Shown here piece after piece: positions 7,004 to 14,750 of a stretch of 35,962 nucleotides of DNA. The notes below the pieces were generated by a model. It searched no databases. It was not told the origin of the DNA and saw only the letters and a list, made by a program, of their open reading frames with translations. Each line of letters begins with the position of its first letter. The first letter of the stretch is position 1. Source of the stretch: UBA6626 sp963579995 (lineage in GTDB: Bacteria; Planctomycetota; Phycisphaerae; Phycisphaerales; Phycisphaeraceae); contig CAUZIY010000007.1 in assembly GCA_963579995.1 (NCBI GenBank), positions 1 through 35,962 on the forward strand. The letters run 5' to 3'. The position numbers and the translations under genes were made by a program.

Positions 7004-9568
7004 TCAATGTTCGTGGTGTTCGACATGGTCATGCAGGGGCGAATGTTCGTGGTAGTTGCCTTGCTGATGCATGCGCTGGTGCAGCGCATTCCAAGCAGAC
7101 TCCAATGTGAGGCGAAGTTTCCGATAGACATCCGCCTCCGGGCGAGGTGCGATCGTATCGACGTAGGCGATGGCGCCCTCGATCTGCTTAAGAACGTCAA
7201 GGGCATCCTTTGGGGCGTAGATCGGTGTATTACCACAAAACATTTGGACACAACTGGTGTGGGCCGCAATATCATCTTTACGTTCGTTGTAACTTCCGCG
7301 GATACGTACGGCGACCCACGTCGAGTTCATGACTTGGATCTCGGTCGTTCCGCTTGCCGCCATGGGATTGTCGGGGTGATCGACTGCGACGGTGTCGCCT
7401 CCAACCACCACTTCCACTGCGTCAATCGGTACGCGTACGGATTCCGCGTGCCACTGCACGGCCAGCGTTCCTCCTGAAGCGGGGAGGTGTATTTGCGATC
7501 CAGGGCATTGGCCTTCCACCGTCATGTCCACCAGTGGGCCCACGGTGACAAAGGTGTGGCCCTGGCGTGTCGCCTCCATCCAGTTCTCGTATGTGAAATC
7601 TCGATCGCCGAGTTGCGTATATGTACGCACGCCGCCCAAAAGGGATGCCGCCGCCATCTTGTCCGACCCGCCGACCACGGGCAATTGGTAGCCAAGGTTG
7701 AGGAAGCGGTACCAGTCGGCAATGCCGTAGGGATTGATCTGTGCGTCGTACGGATTCTTCGTCATCATCTCCATCGCGTGCACGAGACCGAGCACGATGT
7801 CGGCGCTCCGTTCACACTGAGGATCGGGGGCATGAGGCATGACAACCAGGCCTTGCTGTTCAGTGCAGCGCCGCGCCCAGTCAGCCATTGTCACTTCAAG
7901 AGGATCGCCGAGCGCCGATTCGCTTGGCCCCCCGGAACACAGCGGGTGGATCATCTGGCCGCGATAACCCAGAAGCGAGATATGGCCAAGAACCTGCATT
8001 CGGTTTTCAGTGCCCACGCGTACCAGGAACTGACCATTGTTGGCGCTGTCAGTTTCACCGTGCGTCGTTCGCCCATCAAAATCCCCCACGTTGCTGAACA
8101 TCTCTCCCCACTGGCTGGCCAACAGGTTCACCACGTTGACATCTTCGGCGTTGCCTTCAAGCTGTGCCGTGGCGGGACTGAGAAAGTGCACATGCGTGTC
8201 GGCCGTGACCCACCCCCGGCGATGCCAGTCGAGTATGCGATCCAGTTCGAATCGCACGTCCTCGGTTTCGGGGCCAATGTCGATGTGTGTGCGGATGGGA
8301 GAAACTTCGTAGCCTCGCGAGATATCGACATAGATGCGGCCATGCGGCAGATCCGCCTCGCACATGCCCTCGACATAGGCATACTGATTCAGTGCGTTGG
8401 CGAACTCTGCATAGTTATCTTCAAACCAGTTTGTATTGACCTTTCGGTGGTACCCCTTGGGGGGAAGATATTCCCCCTGTTCGCCGTGGAGGTGGAGACG
8501 CACGCCCACGGGGCGGCCGCTCTGTTTGTCCAAAACATGGATACGTACCTTATGCATCGCCGGTGCCACGGAGATCATCGGTCCGCCGTTTGCGGCGGCA
8601 AGGTCGTGTGATACAAGTTTGCCATCGGCCGCCTTGACGTAAAGCCGTGCTTGGGGATGGGCGGCATACTCGATCACCGCCGCCGTTTCGGATGGCTCGG
8701 GCTGCAGATCGGGGTCCGCACTGCTCCAGCGTTCGTGGTCGTAGAGGAATTGTTGTCGGGCCGAAATCACGGTACCCAGATCAATGGCGACGTCATCCAA
8801 CTCTCCGATGGCGTTGAACTTCACGCCTTCGGGTAGCGTCAGGAGCACTTTGCTCCGCACGTGGGCCCGAAGGGGATGCTCTTTGACCTGCGCAAGGCAG
8901 ATCCCATAGACGACCGATTGTTCCGTGGCTGGGGCGAGATGCAGGGATCGAATTACCTTTTCGGGATGGGGGTTGGGCATGGCATAGAGCCACGCTTGCC
9001 CATCCGGGCCCAAGTCGCGTGCGGAGCGAACCCGGCACTCACCCCTGCCGAAGGCCGGGATGTTGTCACGGTCGAGGGCGATCTGGTCGGCGTTGCCGGG
9101 GATAACGTCATCCCACTGGGCCGGCACCGCGGCGAAGGGGCTGGCCCCCCATTGGTGCCGGGCTTGTTGTACAGCGAAACGTCGATGGATTGGTTGCACT
9201 ACTTCCGTGCCGTCCGTAAATCGAAGCGCATAATCCGCGACGTGATGACCAATTTCATTGCCATCAACCTGGAAATCAGCCAGGCCGTCGGCGTAGTTGG
9301 TTATGCGGTCTTCGGCGACATGCAGGATCACCACATAGGTGGCGGTAACGCCGTCGAGCGAAATCTCGATGGCATCGTTGCTCAGGGCCACCACGTTCGG
9401 GCCATCCTCGGGACCGAGCAGAAAGGGCATGCCGCGAAAGGCGTTCGCGCCGTAATACTGATCGAGGATCCTGGGTGTCTTCAGAGCGCTGGGAAGTGCG
9501 GTACGTGCTGTGTTGAAGTGATCTGATAGATCTACGGGTTGAAAAAAGGGGGAGGTGGGGATCTCCAT
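7004..9568 (-). CDS. CehA/McbA-type PHP metallohydrolase
   Basis: 854 residues. The start has AGGAG seven to eight bases upstream. The N-terminal half is beta-rich (residues about 1-420). The catalytic part begins at WVTADTHVHFLSPATAQLEG, with the HVH metal motif of PHP-type phosphoesterase/amidohydrolase folds, followed by NVVNLLASQWGEMFSNVGDF, VVMPHAPDP and PVVGGSDKM, each with plausible metal ligands. The CehA/McbA family includes carbamate and ester hydrolases, but most members in planctomycetes have no known substrate. No signal peptide is seen. The last 25 residues are His-rich (HEHSPLHDHVEHHEH), which could bind metal. The gene lies on the strand opposite to the surface-protein gene that follows. 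Confidence 0.8.
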   Translation of the reverse strand: MEIPTSPFFQPVDLSDHFNTARTALPSALKTPRILDQYYGANAFRGMPFLLGPEDGPNVVALSNDAIEISLDGVTATYVVILHVAEDRITNYADGLADFQVDGNEIGHHVADYALRFTDGTEVVQPIHRRFAVQQARHQWGASPFAAVPAQWDDVIPGNADQIALDRDNIPAFGRGECRVRSARDLGPDGQAWLYAMPNPHPEKVIRSLHLAPATEQSVVYGICLAQVKEHPLRAHVRSKVLLTLPEGVKFNAIGELDDVAIDLGTVISARQQFLYDHERWSSADPDLQPEPSETAAVIEYAAHPQARLYVKAADGKLVSHDLAAANGGPMISVAPAMHKVRIHVLDKQSGRPVGVRLHLHGEQGEYLPPKGYHRKVNTNWFEDNYAEFANALNQYAYVEGMCEADLPHGRIYVDISRGYEVSPIRTHIDIGPETEDVRFELDRILDWHRRGWVTADTHVHFLSPATAQLEGNAEDVNVVNLLASQWGEMFSNVGDFDGRTTHGETDSANNGQFLVRVGTENRMQVLGHISLLGYRGQMIHPLCSGGPSESALGDPLEVTMADWARRCTEQQGLVVMPHAPDPQCERSADIVLGLVHAMEMMTKNPYDAQINPYGIADWYRFLNLGYQLPVVGGSDKMAAASLLGGVRTYTQLGDRDFTYENWMEATRQGHTFVTVGPLVDMTVEGQCPGSQIHLPASGGTLAVQWHAESVRVPIDAVEVVVGGDTVAVDHPDNPMAASGTTEIQVMNSTWVAVRIRGSYNERKDDIAAHTSCVQMFCGNTPIYAPKDALDVLKQIEGAIAYVDTIAPRPEADVYRKLRLTLESAWNALHQRMHQQGNYHEHSPLHDHVEHHEH

Positions 9569-9636
9569 GCTGGGTTCTCCTAGCGCATACCATTGAAGTC
9601 TGGGTATTGGGGGATAGGTCTATCTAGTCGTATCAA

Positions 9637-9960
9637 TCAATCTGAATCTGGATCACGCATATCGCGTTGTCGAGGTGTTAGCTGGCTCTTGCTCTCCCAC
9701 ATCTCTATCACGGTCGGGTCCAAACTTTGAATTGGCCCAGAAGAGGCTGACATGTGTTCGGATAGTCTGCTCGCCTCGACGCACTTTTTCATACGGCTGA
9801 TCATGCGAGACACATGTCCTTGGGTATAAGTCGTGCCATGTTCGCGGTTCAATTACTCGGCAATCCTCTCTTGGGTCATGTTATGCAATAGGGACATTTG
9901 ATGCGCCTGCTTGGTGTCTTATGAGAAGTCTTCGTACGGAATCTTCAGGAGGAAGTGCTC
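9637..9960 (-). pseudogene. Broken phage-type helix-turn-helix protein
   Basis: One frame read from about 9960 down to 9637 gives KIPYEDFS-stop-DTKQAHQMSLLHNMTQERIAE-stop-LNREHGTTYTQGHVSRMISR, then MKKCVEASRLSEHM and a C-terminal stretch ending QRDMRDPDSD. The order helix (MTQERIAE), spacer, recognition-like helix (TQGHVSRMISRMKK) looks like a sigma-region-4-like or phage regulator DNA-binding domain. Two in-frame stop codons break it. The surviving open stretch from 9852 is 71 codons. It lies in the same position relative to the surface-protein gene as the phage-like gene at 1818 does to its own. Confidence 0.5.
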
Positions 9961-9966
9961 GGTCTT

Positions 9967-10029
9967 GGCGTTAACGGCTGTTAATTCATCTTTAAAACTC
10001 TTCAATTATCCTGCTATTTCTGCTATGAT
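9967..10029 (+). promoter_or_regulatory. Promoter block of the gene at 10062, copy of that at 2281
   Basis: GGCGTTAACGG (9967-9977), then TAAAACTCTTCAATT with TTCAAT at 10001-10006, 17 bases, and TATGAT at 10024-10029 with a TGC extension. All three elements recur in the same order and nearly the same spacing upstream of 2399. Confidence 0.6.
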
Positions 10030-10061
10030 GCACGCCACTACAAATCATGGAGAAAGATTCG

Positions 10062-10568
10062 ATGCGGCATTTTACAGGATGGGAATCGCGATATTGCGCC
10101 AGTACAGTTGGCGGGTGTTCTGTTGGCTTTGCCCGAAGGAAAGGCAGCGAGGCAGCGGAATTGTTGCGTCAATGGCCTTTGCTGCCACTCACCTTATTGT
10201 CGGTGACGCTGGCCACTGAACCAGCCGGTGCCGGGGTGATAAAGCTCAACACGGCTCTACCTTTACATGGAGATGTTTCTTCGTCCGGCCTTCAGTTCAG
10301 CCCGGACGGATCGCGTGTGCTCTATCGCGCCGACCAGGAGGCGGATGGGGTTTTTGAACTCTACAGCGTTTCTTCTGCGGGTGGCACACCGGTAAAGCTC
10401 AACACGGCTCTGCCTTTAAATGGAGATGTTTCTTATTACGGCCTTCAGTTCAGCCCGGACGGATCACGTGTGCTCTACCTCGCCGACCAGGAGACGGATG
10501 AGGTTTACGAACTCTACAGCCGTGTTGTAAAGCAGATGTGGAACGTAGCGTCAGGTCAGTGGGATTAA
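10062..10568 (+). CDS. N-terminal part of a frameshifted TolB-like/surface fusion protein
   Basis: ATG at 10062 is preferred to 10047 because GGAG lies at a normal distance before it. A long basic N-region with a hydrophobic stretch (LLPLTLLSVTLATEPAGAG) could be a signal peptide. Two propeller-like repeats follow (VIKLNTALPLHGDVS..LQFSPDGSRVLY.ADQE), as in TolB-type WD40-like proteins, and a third is cut after ELYS. The frame then reads WNVASGQWD and stops at 10566-10568. The next frame continues KAANWDQGEVPD without a gap in sense, so this appears to be the front of the same gene as 10594-11952. Confidence 0.6.
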   Translation: MRHFTGWESRYCASTVGGCSVGFARRKGSEAAELLRQWPLLPLTLLSVTLATEPAGAGVIKLNTALPLHGDVSSSGLQFSPDGSRVLYRADQEADGVFELYSVSSAGGTPVKLNTALPLNGDVSYYGLQFSPDGSRVLYLADQETDEVYELYSRVVKQMWNVASGQWD

Positions 10569-10593
10569 GGCTGCCAACTGGGATCAAGGTGAA

Positions 10594-11952
10594 GTGCCTG
10601 ATGAAGTGATGTCGATCCATGTGAACCCGGTGAGTTTCGCAACGGTGGCCGGTCCGTCAAGCGATACAAACATCTTTTCCCTGGATATCGGTGCAACGGA
10701 TACGGGGGTCGCCACACTGGCTTTGCAACCGTCGGTAACGTTGACCGTATTGAACCAGACGGCGATTTCCAGTCGTGGTGCATTGGCTGGTAGCGGCCAC
10801 TTTGATTCACGAGGTGGGCTTGTCAATGACGGTGATATTGAACTTGATGGGATGACAATTTCCGCACCGACAATCGAAAACAACGGGGTCATCAGTGGCG
10901 GTGGCACGATTGATGCCCAGTTGATGAACTCGTCCAGTGGCGAAGTTCGTGTGGCCGCCGGCCAGCAGATACATCTAAGCGATACGGGGTCGCAATCCAA
11001 TGCTGGCCGGATCAACGTTATTGGCAATGCCACGCAGGCAGCTGAAATTGAATTTGATGGCGAGCTGACCAACGCGGTTAGTACGGGCAACATTAATGCC
11101 AGCTATGCCATCATCCGCGTTAATGGTGGTTTGGCCAATCAGGGCGCAGTGAACATCTCTTTCGGCACATCAAACGTGCATGGCGATATTGATAATCAGC
11201 CCACTGGGGTCATATCAGTCAAGGGCAACAGCAACGTTACTTTCTGGGATGACATGACCAACAACGGGACCGTGGAAGTTGCGTCGGGATCAACGGCAGC
11301 TCACTTTGGCACCCTCTCGGGCGAAGGTAGTTTTACCGGTGGCGGCACGAATTTTGTGGAAGGTGGTCTATCACCCGGCTCCAGTCCTGGCACAATGTCG
11401 TTTGATGGCGACGTGGTCCTGGGCACCACCTCCACCACGCAGATCGAACTGGGTGAAACATCCGACCAACTGCTGGTTGACGGTAATGCATCTCTTGACG
11501 GTGAATTAAACGTTGAATTGCTTGGTGACTTTACACCCGACCATGGCGACCAGTTCCCTGTCATCACCGCCGGCACGCGTGATGGCGAGTTCGAGACTAT
11601 TGACGGCATACAAGTCGCAGCGGATCTGACTTTGGCGCCGATCTACGATTACGCAGGTCACATTGGCCTGATGCTGATTGCTGCAGCGCCTGGTGACGCG
11701 AACTTCGACGGGATCGTAGACGTGGCAGACCTTGGCATCCTCGGTGCGAACTTCAACGCTGCTGACATGCAGTGGAACACGGGCGACTTCAATCTCGACA
11801 ACATGACGGACGTTGCGGATCTTGGCATCCTCGGTGCCAACTGGTCTGCATCACAATCAACAGGTAACGCATCGGCTTTAGTTCCTGAACCCACAACGCT
11901 ATTGCTTCTTGCAGTGAGTGTGTTAATGGTTGGACGCAGGCGGCGAGGCTGA
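10594..11952 (+). CDS. C-terminal part: beta-repeat surface protein, dockerin, PEP-CTERM
   Basis: The frame is open from about 10567; GTG at 10594 is only the first formal start and has no ribosome-binding site. The protein is beta-strand-rich with Asn/Gly/Thr/Val content (SGGGTIDAQLMNSSSGEVRV, VEGGLSPGSSPGTMSFDGDV), then a block (LLVDGNASLDGELNVELLGD) resembling the equivalent block of the 2399 gene (MVVDGNLTLDGNLDVLAIDG). Two dockerin repeats (GDANFDGIVDVADLGILGAN, GDFNLDNMTDVADLGILGAN) and the PEP-CTERM tail VPEPTTLLLLAVSVLMVGRR follow. It is probably expressed only as part of the frameshifted fusion starting at 10062, or has become a pseudogene. Confidence 0.7.
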   Translation: MPDEVMSIHVNPVSFATVAGPSSDTNIFSLDIGATDTGVATLALQPSVTLTVLNQTAISSRGALAGSGHFDSRGGLVNDGDIELDGMTISAPTIENNGVISGGGTIDAQLMNSSSGEVRVAAGQQIHLSDTGSQSNAGRINVIGNATQAAEIEFDGELTNAVSTGNINASYAIIRVNGGLANQGAVNISFGTSNVHGDIDNQPTGVISVKGNSNVTFWDDMTNNGTVEVASGSTAAHFGTLSGEGSFTGGGTNFVEGGLSPGSSPGTMSFDGDVVLGTTSTTQIELGETSDQLLVDGNASLDGELNVELLGDFTPDHGDQFPVITAGTRDGEFETIDGIQVAADLTLAPIYDYAGHIGLMLIAAAPGDANFDGIVDVADLGILGANFNAADMQWNTGDFNLDNMTDVADLGILGANWSASQSTGNASALVPEPTTLLLLAVSVLMVGRRRRG

Positions 11953-12015
11953 CACGGCGGCCATACCATCACATCGCTCGTATACCAGGGAGGTTTGCCG
12001 GACGTTTTTTAAAGG

Positions 12016-12047
12016 TTCGGACAGGGGTTCAATGCCCTGGATATCCA
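12016..12047 (+). other. Possible tmRNA 3'-end fragment (scar)
   Basis: TTCGGAC-A-GGGGTTCAA-TGCCC followed by TGGATATCCA closely resembles the last part of bacterial tmRNA (TTCGGACGCGGGTTCAACTC in E. coli). The T-stem pairs imperfectly, so this is tentative. It lies 64 bases after a PEP-CTERM stop codon, like the two tRNA halves. A perfect 14-base palindrome CCTGGATATCCAGG (12036-12049) overlaps its end. Confidence 0.35.
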
Positions 12048-12085
12048 GGTCGATCCCATGGTGTGGGTCAAGGTTGCTTGGTGTA

Positions 12086-12114
12086 TCAAATCGCAACAGG
12101 GATCGCTCTATAAT
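12086..12114 (+). promoter_or_regulatory. Candidate promoter in the 11953-12322 gap
   Basis: TCAAAT, 17 bases, TATAAT (12109-12114). It lies about 210 bases before the start at 12323. The rest of the 370-base gap holds the tmRNA-like scar and nothing else recognisable. The TCTARARCG leader motif is absent here. Confidence 0.3.
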
Positions 12115-12322
12115 CACCCACTCACCCTATTTTATGTCTGCCTGGTACGGTTTTTTTGTTGCCCTAAATACTGTTTTAAAAGGGTTTATGTCTCGTTGGG
12201 CGTTTTGGTCGCACATGGTACATGATTTGCAAATGATATCTGGAAGGTGGTTATCTGTCATGGATTTGAAGCAACTAAATGGCATGGAATCAATCGGGCA
12301 GCTCATTGTTGGAGGTTATAAG

Positions 12323-13513
12323 ATGAAACGTTTACTCGTATTGGTGTTGGGTGTTGCAGTGTTAACGTGGGGTCAGGTGCCGGTTATTGCCGGGCCTCCG
12401 GTTGCCACGATGGACCCGACTTCACCTGGTCTGAATGTACCATTTTCTGGTGACCCCGATACGACTGAAGCAGGGTGTCGCGATCAGGAGAGGGCTGGCC
12501 CAGAGGATTTTCATCAAATAGTCGATTGCTCCTGGGACTTTGCACCGCATGATTATGGCAAGTTTGGAAATTTACAGCAGGGTCATTGGCGTATCGATGT
12601 GTCGACCACATCAACCGATGGCCATTCCGAGTGTGGGCCACGGGATGAGTTTGCCTCCACTTTGTGTACCAGCCCGGTGATGCGGTACGAGGTGACGACC
12701 AAGCAGCAGCCCGATGTCAAGGTAGGGATGAGCCCTGACCGTGACTGGGTATTTTCAACTGACTTTTCCAGGAATCTTGATTCAACCAGTTCAATGGGTG
12801 CCGCAGATGTCTTTCAGTTGCACACGGCTACGGAATTGCCCGGTTCAAGAGATTTTATGGATCTGGTCGAACTGCCCGATACCCCCGGCATCATGCAACT
12901 CAAGGCACTAAACGCGGATAATACGACGAACCGTACCGTGGCGGAGTTTGGTCAAGATGTGATCGATCTGTTTGAGCAACCAAGGAAGATAAGCATTCAT
13001 TATAAATCGGATACACACCTGTTTGACTTCTGGATCGAGGAAACGCTGATGGTTGAAGACTTTTTTGCTGGCGATGGAGTTTCTGAAGGGGGCGTTGCTG
13101 ATCTGGCCTGGATTCAGCTTGGTAGTTCCAGCCCCAGTGCAGTGGTTACCCAATCATTTGACAATGTGTTGATTGGTGTGGTGGCCAACACGGATGCATG
13201 CGGCCCAGGTGGGCCGGGTGCCAACGTGCCCGGTGATTTCAACTGTGATGGTCTGGTCGATGTGGCAGATCTGGGGATCATCGGCGCAAACTTCAACGGG
13301 GCTGAGGTGACCTACGTTGATGGCGATGCCAATTTGGATGGTGGCGTGGATGTGGCGGATCTGGGTGTCGTGGGTGCCAACTGGTCCGCAGCTCAACTGC
13401 AATCCGTGGCGCAAAGTATAAATGGTGCCGGTCTGAACGCGCAGGTGCCTGAACCGGCAACCCTATCCCTTATTGCAATGGCTACGTTGTTGCTTGCGGG
13501 CAGGCGCCGGTAA
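12323..13513 (+). CDS. Secreted lectin-like protein with dockerin and PEP-CTERM
   Basis: 396 residues from ATG 12323, chosen for the GGAGG seven bases upstream and the signal peptide that follows (MKRLLVLVLGVAVLTWGQVP). The open frame extends back to 11930 but that part is non-coding scar sequence. The main domain (residues about 30-290) is rich in beta strands and Trp/Asp/Gly (DRDWVFSTDFSRN, FDFWIEETLMVEDFF, SFDNVLIGV), which suggests a concanavalin-like or laminin-G-like jelly roll; the ligand is unknown. Then come two dockerin repeats (GDFNCDGLVDVADLGIIGAN, GDANLDGGVDVADLGVVGAN) and PEP-CTERM (VPEPATLSLIAMATLLLAGRRR). The next gene starts 39 bases later, so the two may be cotranscribed. 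Confidence 0.8.
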   Translation: MKRLLVLVLGVAVLTWGQVPVIAGPPVATMDPTSPGLNVPFSGDPDTTEAGCRDQERAGPEDFHQIVDCSWDFAPHDYGKFGNLQQGHWRIDVSTTSTDGHSECGPRDEFASTLCTSPVMRYEVTTKQQPDVKVGMSPDRDWVFSTDFSRNLDSTSSMGAADVFQLHTATELPGSRDFMDLVELPDTPGIMQLKALNADNTTNRTVAEFGQDVIDLFEQPRKISIHYKSDTHLFDFWIEETLMVEDFFAGDGVSEGGVADLAWIQLGSSSPSAVVTQSFDNVLIGVVANTDACGPGGPGANVPGDFNCDGLVDVADLGIIGANFNGAEVTYVDGDANLDGGVDVADLGVVGANWSAAQLQSVAQSINGAGLNAQVPEPATLSLIAMATLLLAGRRR

Positions 13514-13552
13514 GTGGTTTGGGTGAACAAGGTTGTAATGGGGAATCCACAA

Positions 13553-14425
13553 ATGAAAAGACAATGGCTGTTGAGCACGGTTCTGGTGTTGCTTGGAGGC
13601 ATTGTGTTGCAGGCGAGTGCAAACCCCTATTCCGTGTTTGTCGTGCACTGTGAACCGAAAAATGCTGATAGCGATAGTTTTTTGAAACTGCGTGATATGG
13701 TTGTGAAAGCCAGTCAACATCAAGTCAAGTTGACCATCGACTTCACGCCGCAGTGGGCACAGATGATCCTGGGCAATCCGGTATTTCTTGATTCGGTGAC
13801 ACAATGGCATGAGTCAGGACATGAACTGGGTGTGCATCATCATCCGTATTGGGTTTCCCAAACGCGGGGTACGACCTGGGATGGTTATACGAACACGCCA
13901 CGTGAAGAGATATTAACCAGTAACGCGACAGGATACCTTGGGGATATGGACGATTACCTGGTACTCATGAACCAACTTCCCGGTACGCGAACCTCAGGAA
14001 CACTTGGAATTAACCATGGACAGGATGTCTTGGATTGGCCGCCCGCCTTGTTGTATTCCGCTGAAGGGCATGATTTCGATGACATTGTCGGTCGCCCCCA
14101 GGTCGTTGAATATTCCGGACATGCGGTATGGCAGATGAACCATGGATTGTTCTGGAATGCAACGTCTTCCCAACTGGAAACCGCCTATGAGACCGCCGAG
14201 CCGGGCGATATCATGGCGGTGGTCACGCATGTTTCCAATTACGAGCAGTCGCTGGCAAATACCCTGGCCGTGGACAACTATTTCGCTTTTCTTGGATCAA
14301 AGGATCCTTCGGGAAACTCATTGGTAACGGTTACCCAGGCCATGAATATGACGGTTCCCGAACCGGCAACGCTATCACTTCTTGCAATGTGTATGTTCAC
14401 TGTTGGTCTCAGGTCGCGAGCGTGA
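13553..14425 (+). CDS. Polysaccharide-deacetylase-like exported protein with PEP-CTERM
   Basis: 290 residues from ATG 13553, which gives a signal peptide (MKRQWLLSTVLVLLGGIVLQ, then ASA). The core has VKLTIDFTPQWAQMI near the expected first acidic position, then WHESGHELGVHHHPYW, an His-rich segment like the metal-binding HxxxH motif of carbohydrate esterase family 4 and related polar-head glycoside hydrolase/deacetylase folds. Further pieces (TLGINHGQDVLDWPP, MAVVTHVSNYEQS) could supply later active-site residues. The PEP-CTERM tail is VPEPATLSLLAMCMFTVGLRSRA. It is shorter than the neighbours, with no dockerin. Probably removes acyl groups from a polysaccharide, but the substrate is unknown. 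Confidence 0.65.
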   Translation: MKRQWLLSTVLVLLGGIVLQASANPYSVFVVHCEPKNADSDSFLKLRDMVVKASQHQVKLTIDFTPQWAQMILGNPVFLDSVTQWHESGHELGVHHHPYWVSQTRGTTWDGYTNTPREEILTSNATGYLGDMDDYLVLMNQLPGTRTSGTLGINHGQDVLDWPPALLYSAEGHDFDDIVGRPQVVEYSGHAVWQMNHGLFWNATSSQLETAYETAEPGDIMAVVTHVSNYEQSLANTLAVDNYFAFLGSKDPSGNSLVTVTQAMNMTVPEPATLSLLAMCMFTVGLRSRA

Positions 14426-14654
14426 CACAGGGCCAATCACCTCGCATCTTCTGCCAGGATGAACATGGCAAGCAGGCGGGTTTCGCCAATAGACACGCTG
14501 TTCCATGTGAACCACAAACCCTTCAGTTTAATCTTGATGGTTTTGCCTGCCGTTTACCTGCCATTCAGGTGGACCTGGGGTCTTGTAGCGAATATAGGAA
14601 TGGTGAGAGTATGGATGGAGATGGGGATTATTCGCCACTCTTTGGCCAGATATA

Positions 14655-14700
14655 TTTTGGACCTGTGGTTTTGGTGCTATAGTTTTAGGTATCTAAAGCG
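14655..14700 (+). promoter_or_regulatory. Promoter and leader start of the gene at 14751
   Basis: TATAGT (14678-14683) with TG upstream, preceded at 17 bases by weak TTTTGG. Eight bases after the -10 box comes TCTAAAGCG (14692-14700). A hairpin GCGCG...CGCGC follows in the leader. The rest of the 14426-14650 gap shows no recognisable gene. Confidence 0.5.
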
Positions 14701-14750
14701 CGGGTCCTTCGCGCAGATACAGGGTGGTGCAATGTAGTGGAGGATGGGGA

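Noticed and set aside
7354..9526. Several plus-strand frames opposite the metallohydrolase, including one of 374 codons
   Set aside because: They arise from the high-GC third positions of the real minus-strand gene; none has a ribosome-binding site or a recognisable domain.
11930..12322. N-terminal 131-codon extension of the frame ending at 13513
   Set aside because: It crosses the tmRNA-like scar and a candidate promoter; ATG 12323 has GGAGG and a signal peptide directly after it.
14724..14750. Earlier GTG starts of the giant LEPR-XLL gene
   Set aside because: They lie before the GGAGG site; GTG 14751 is correctly spaced and aligns with the starts at 2399 and 22551.
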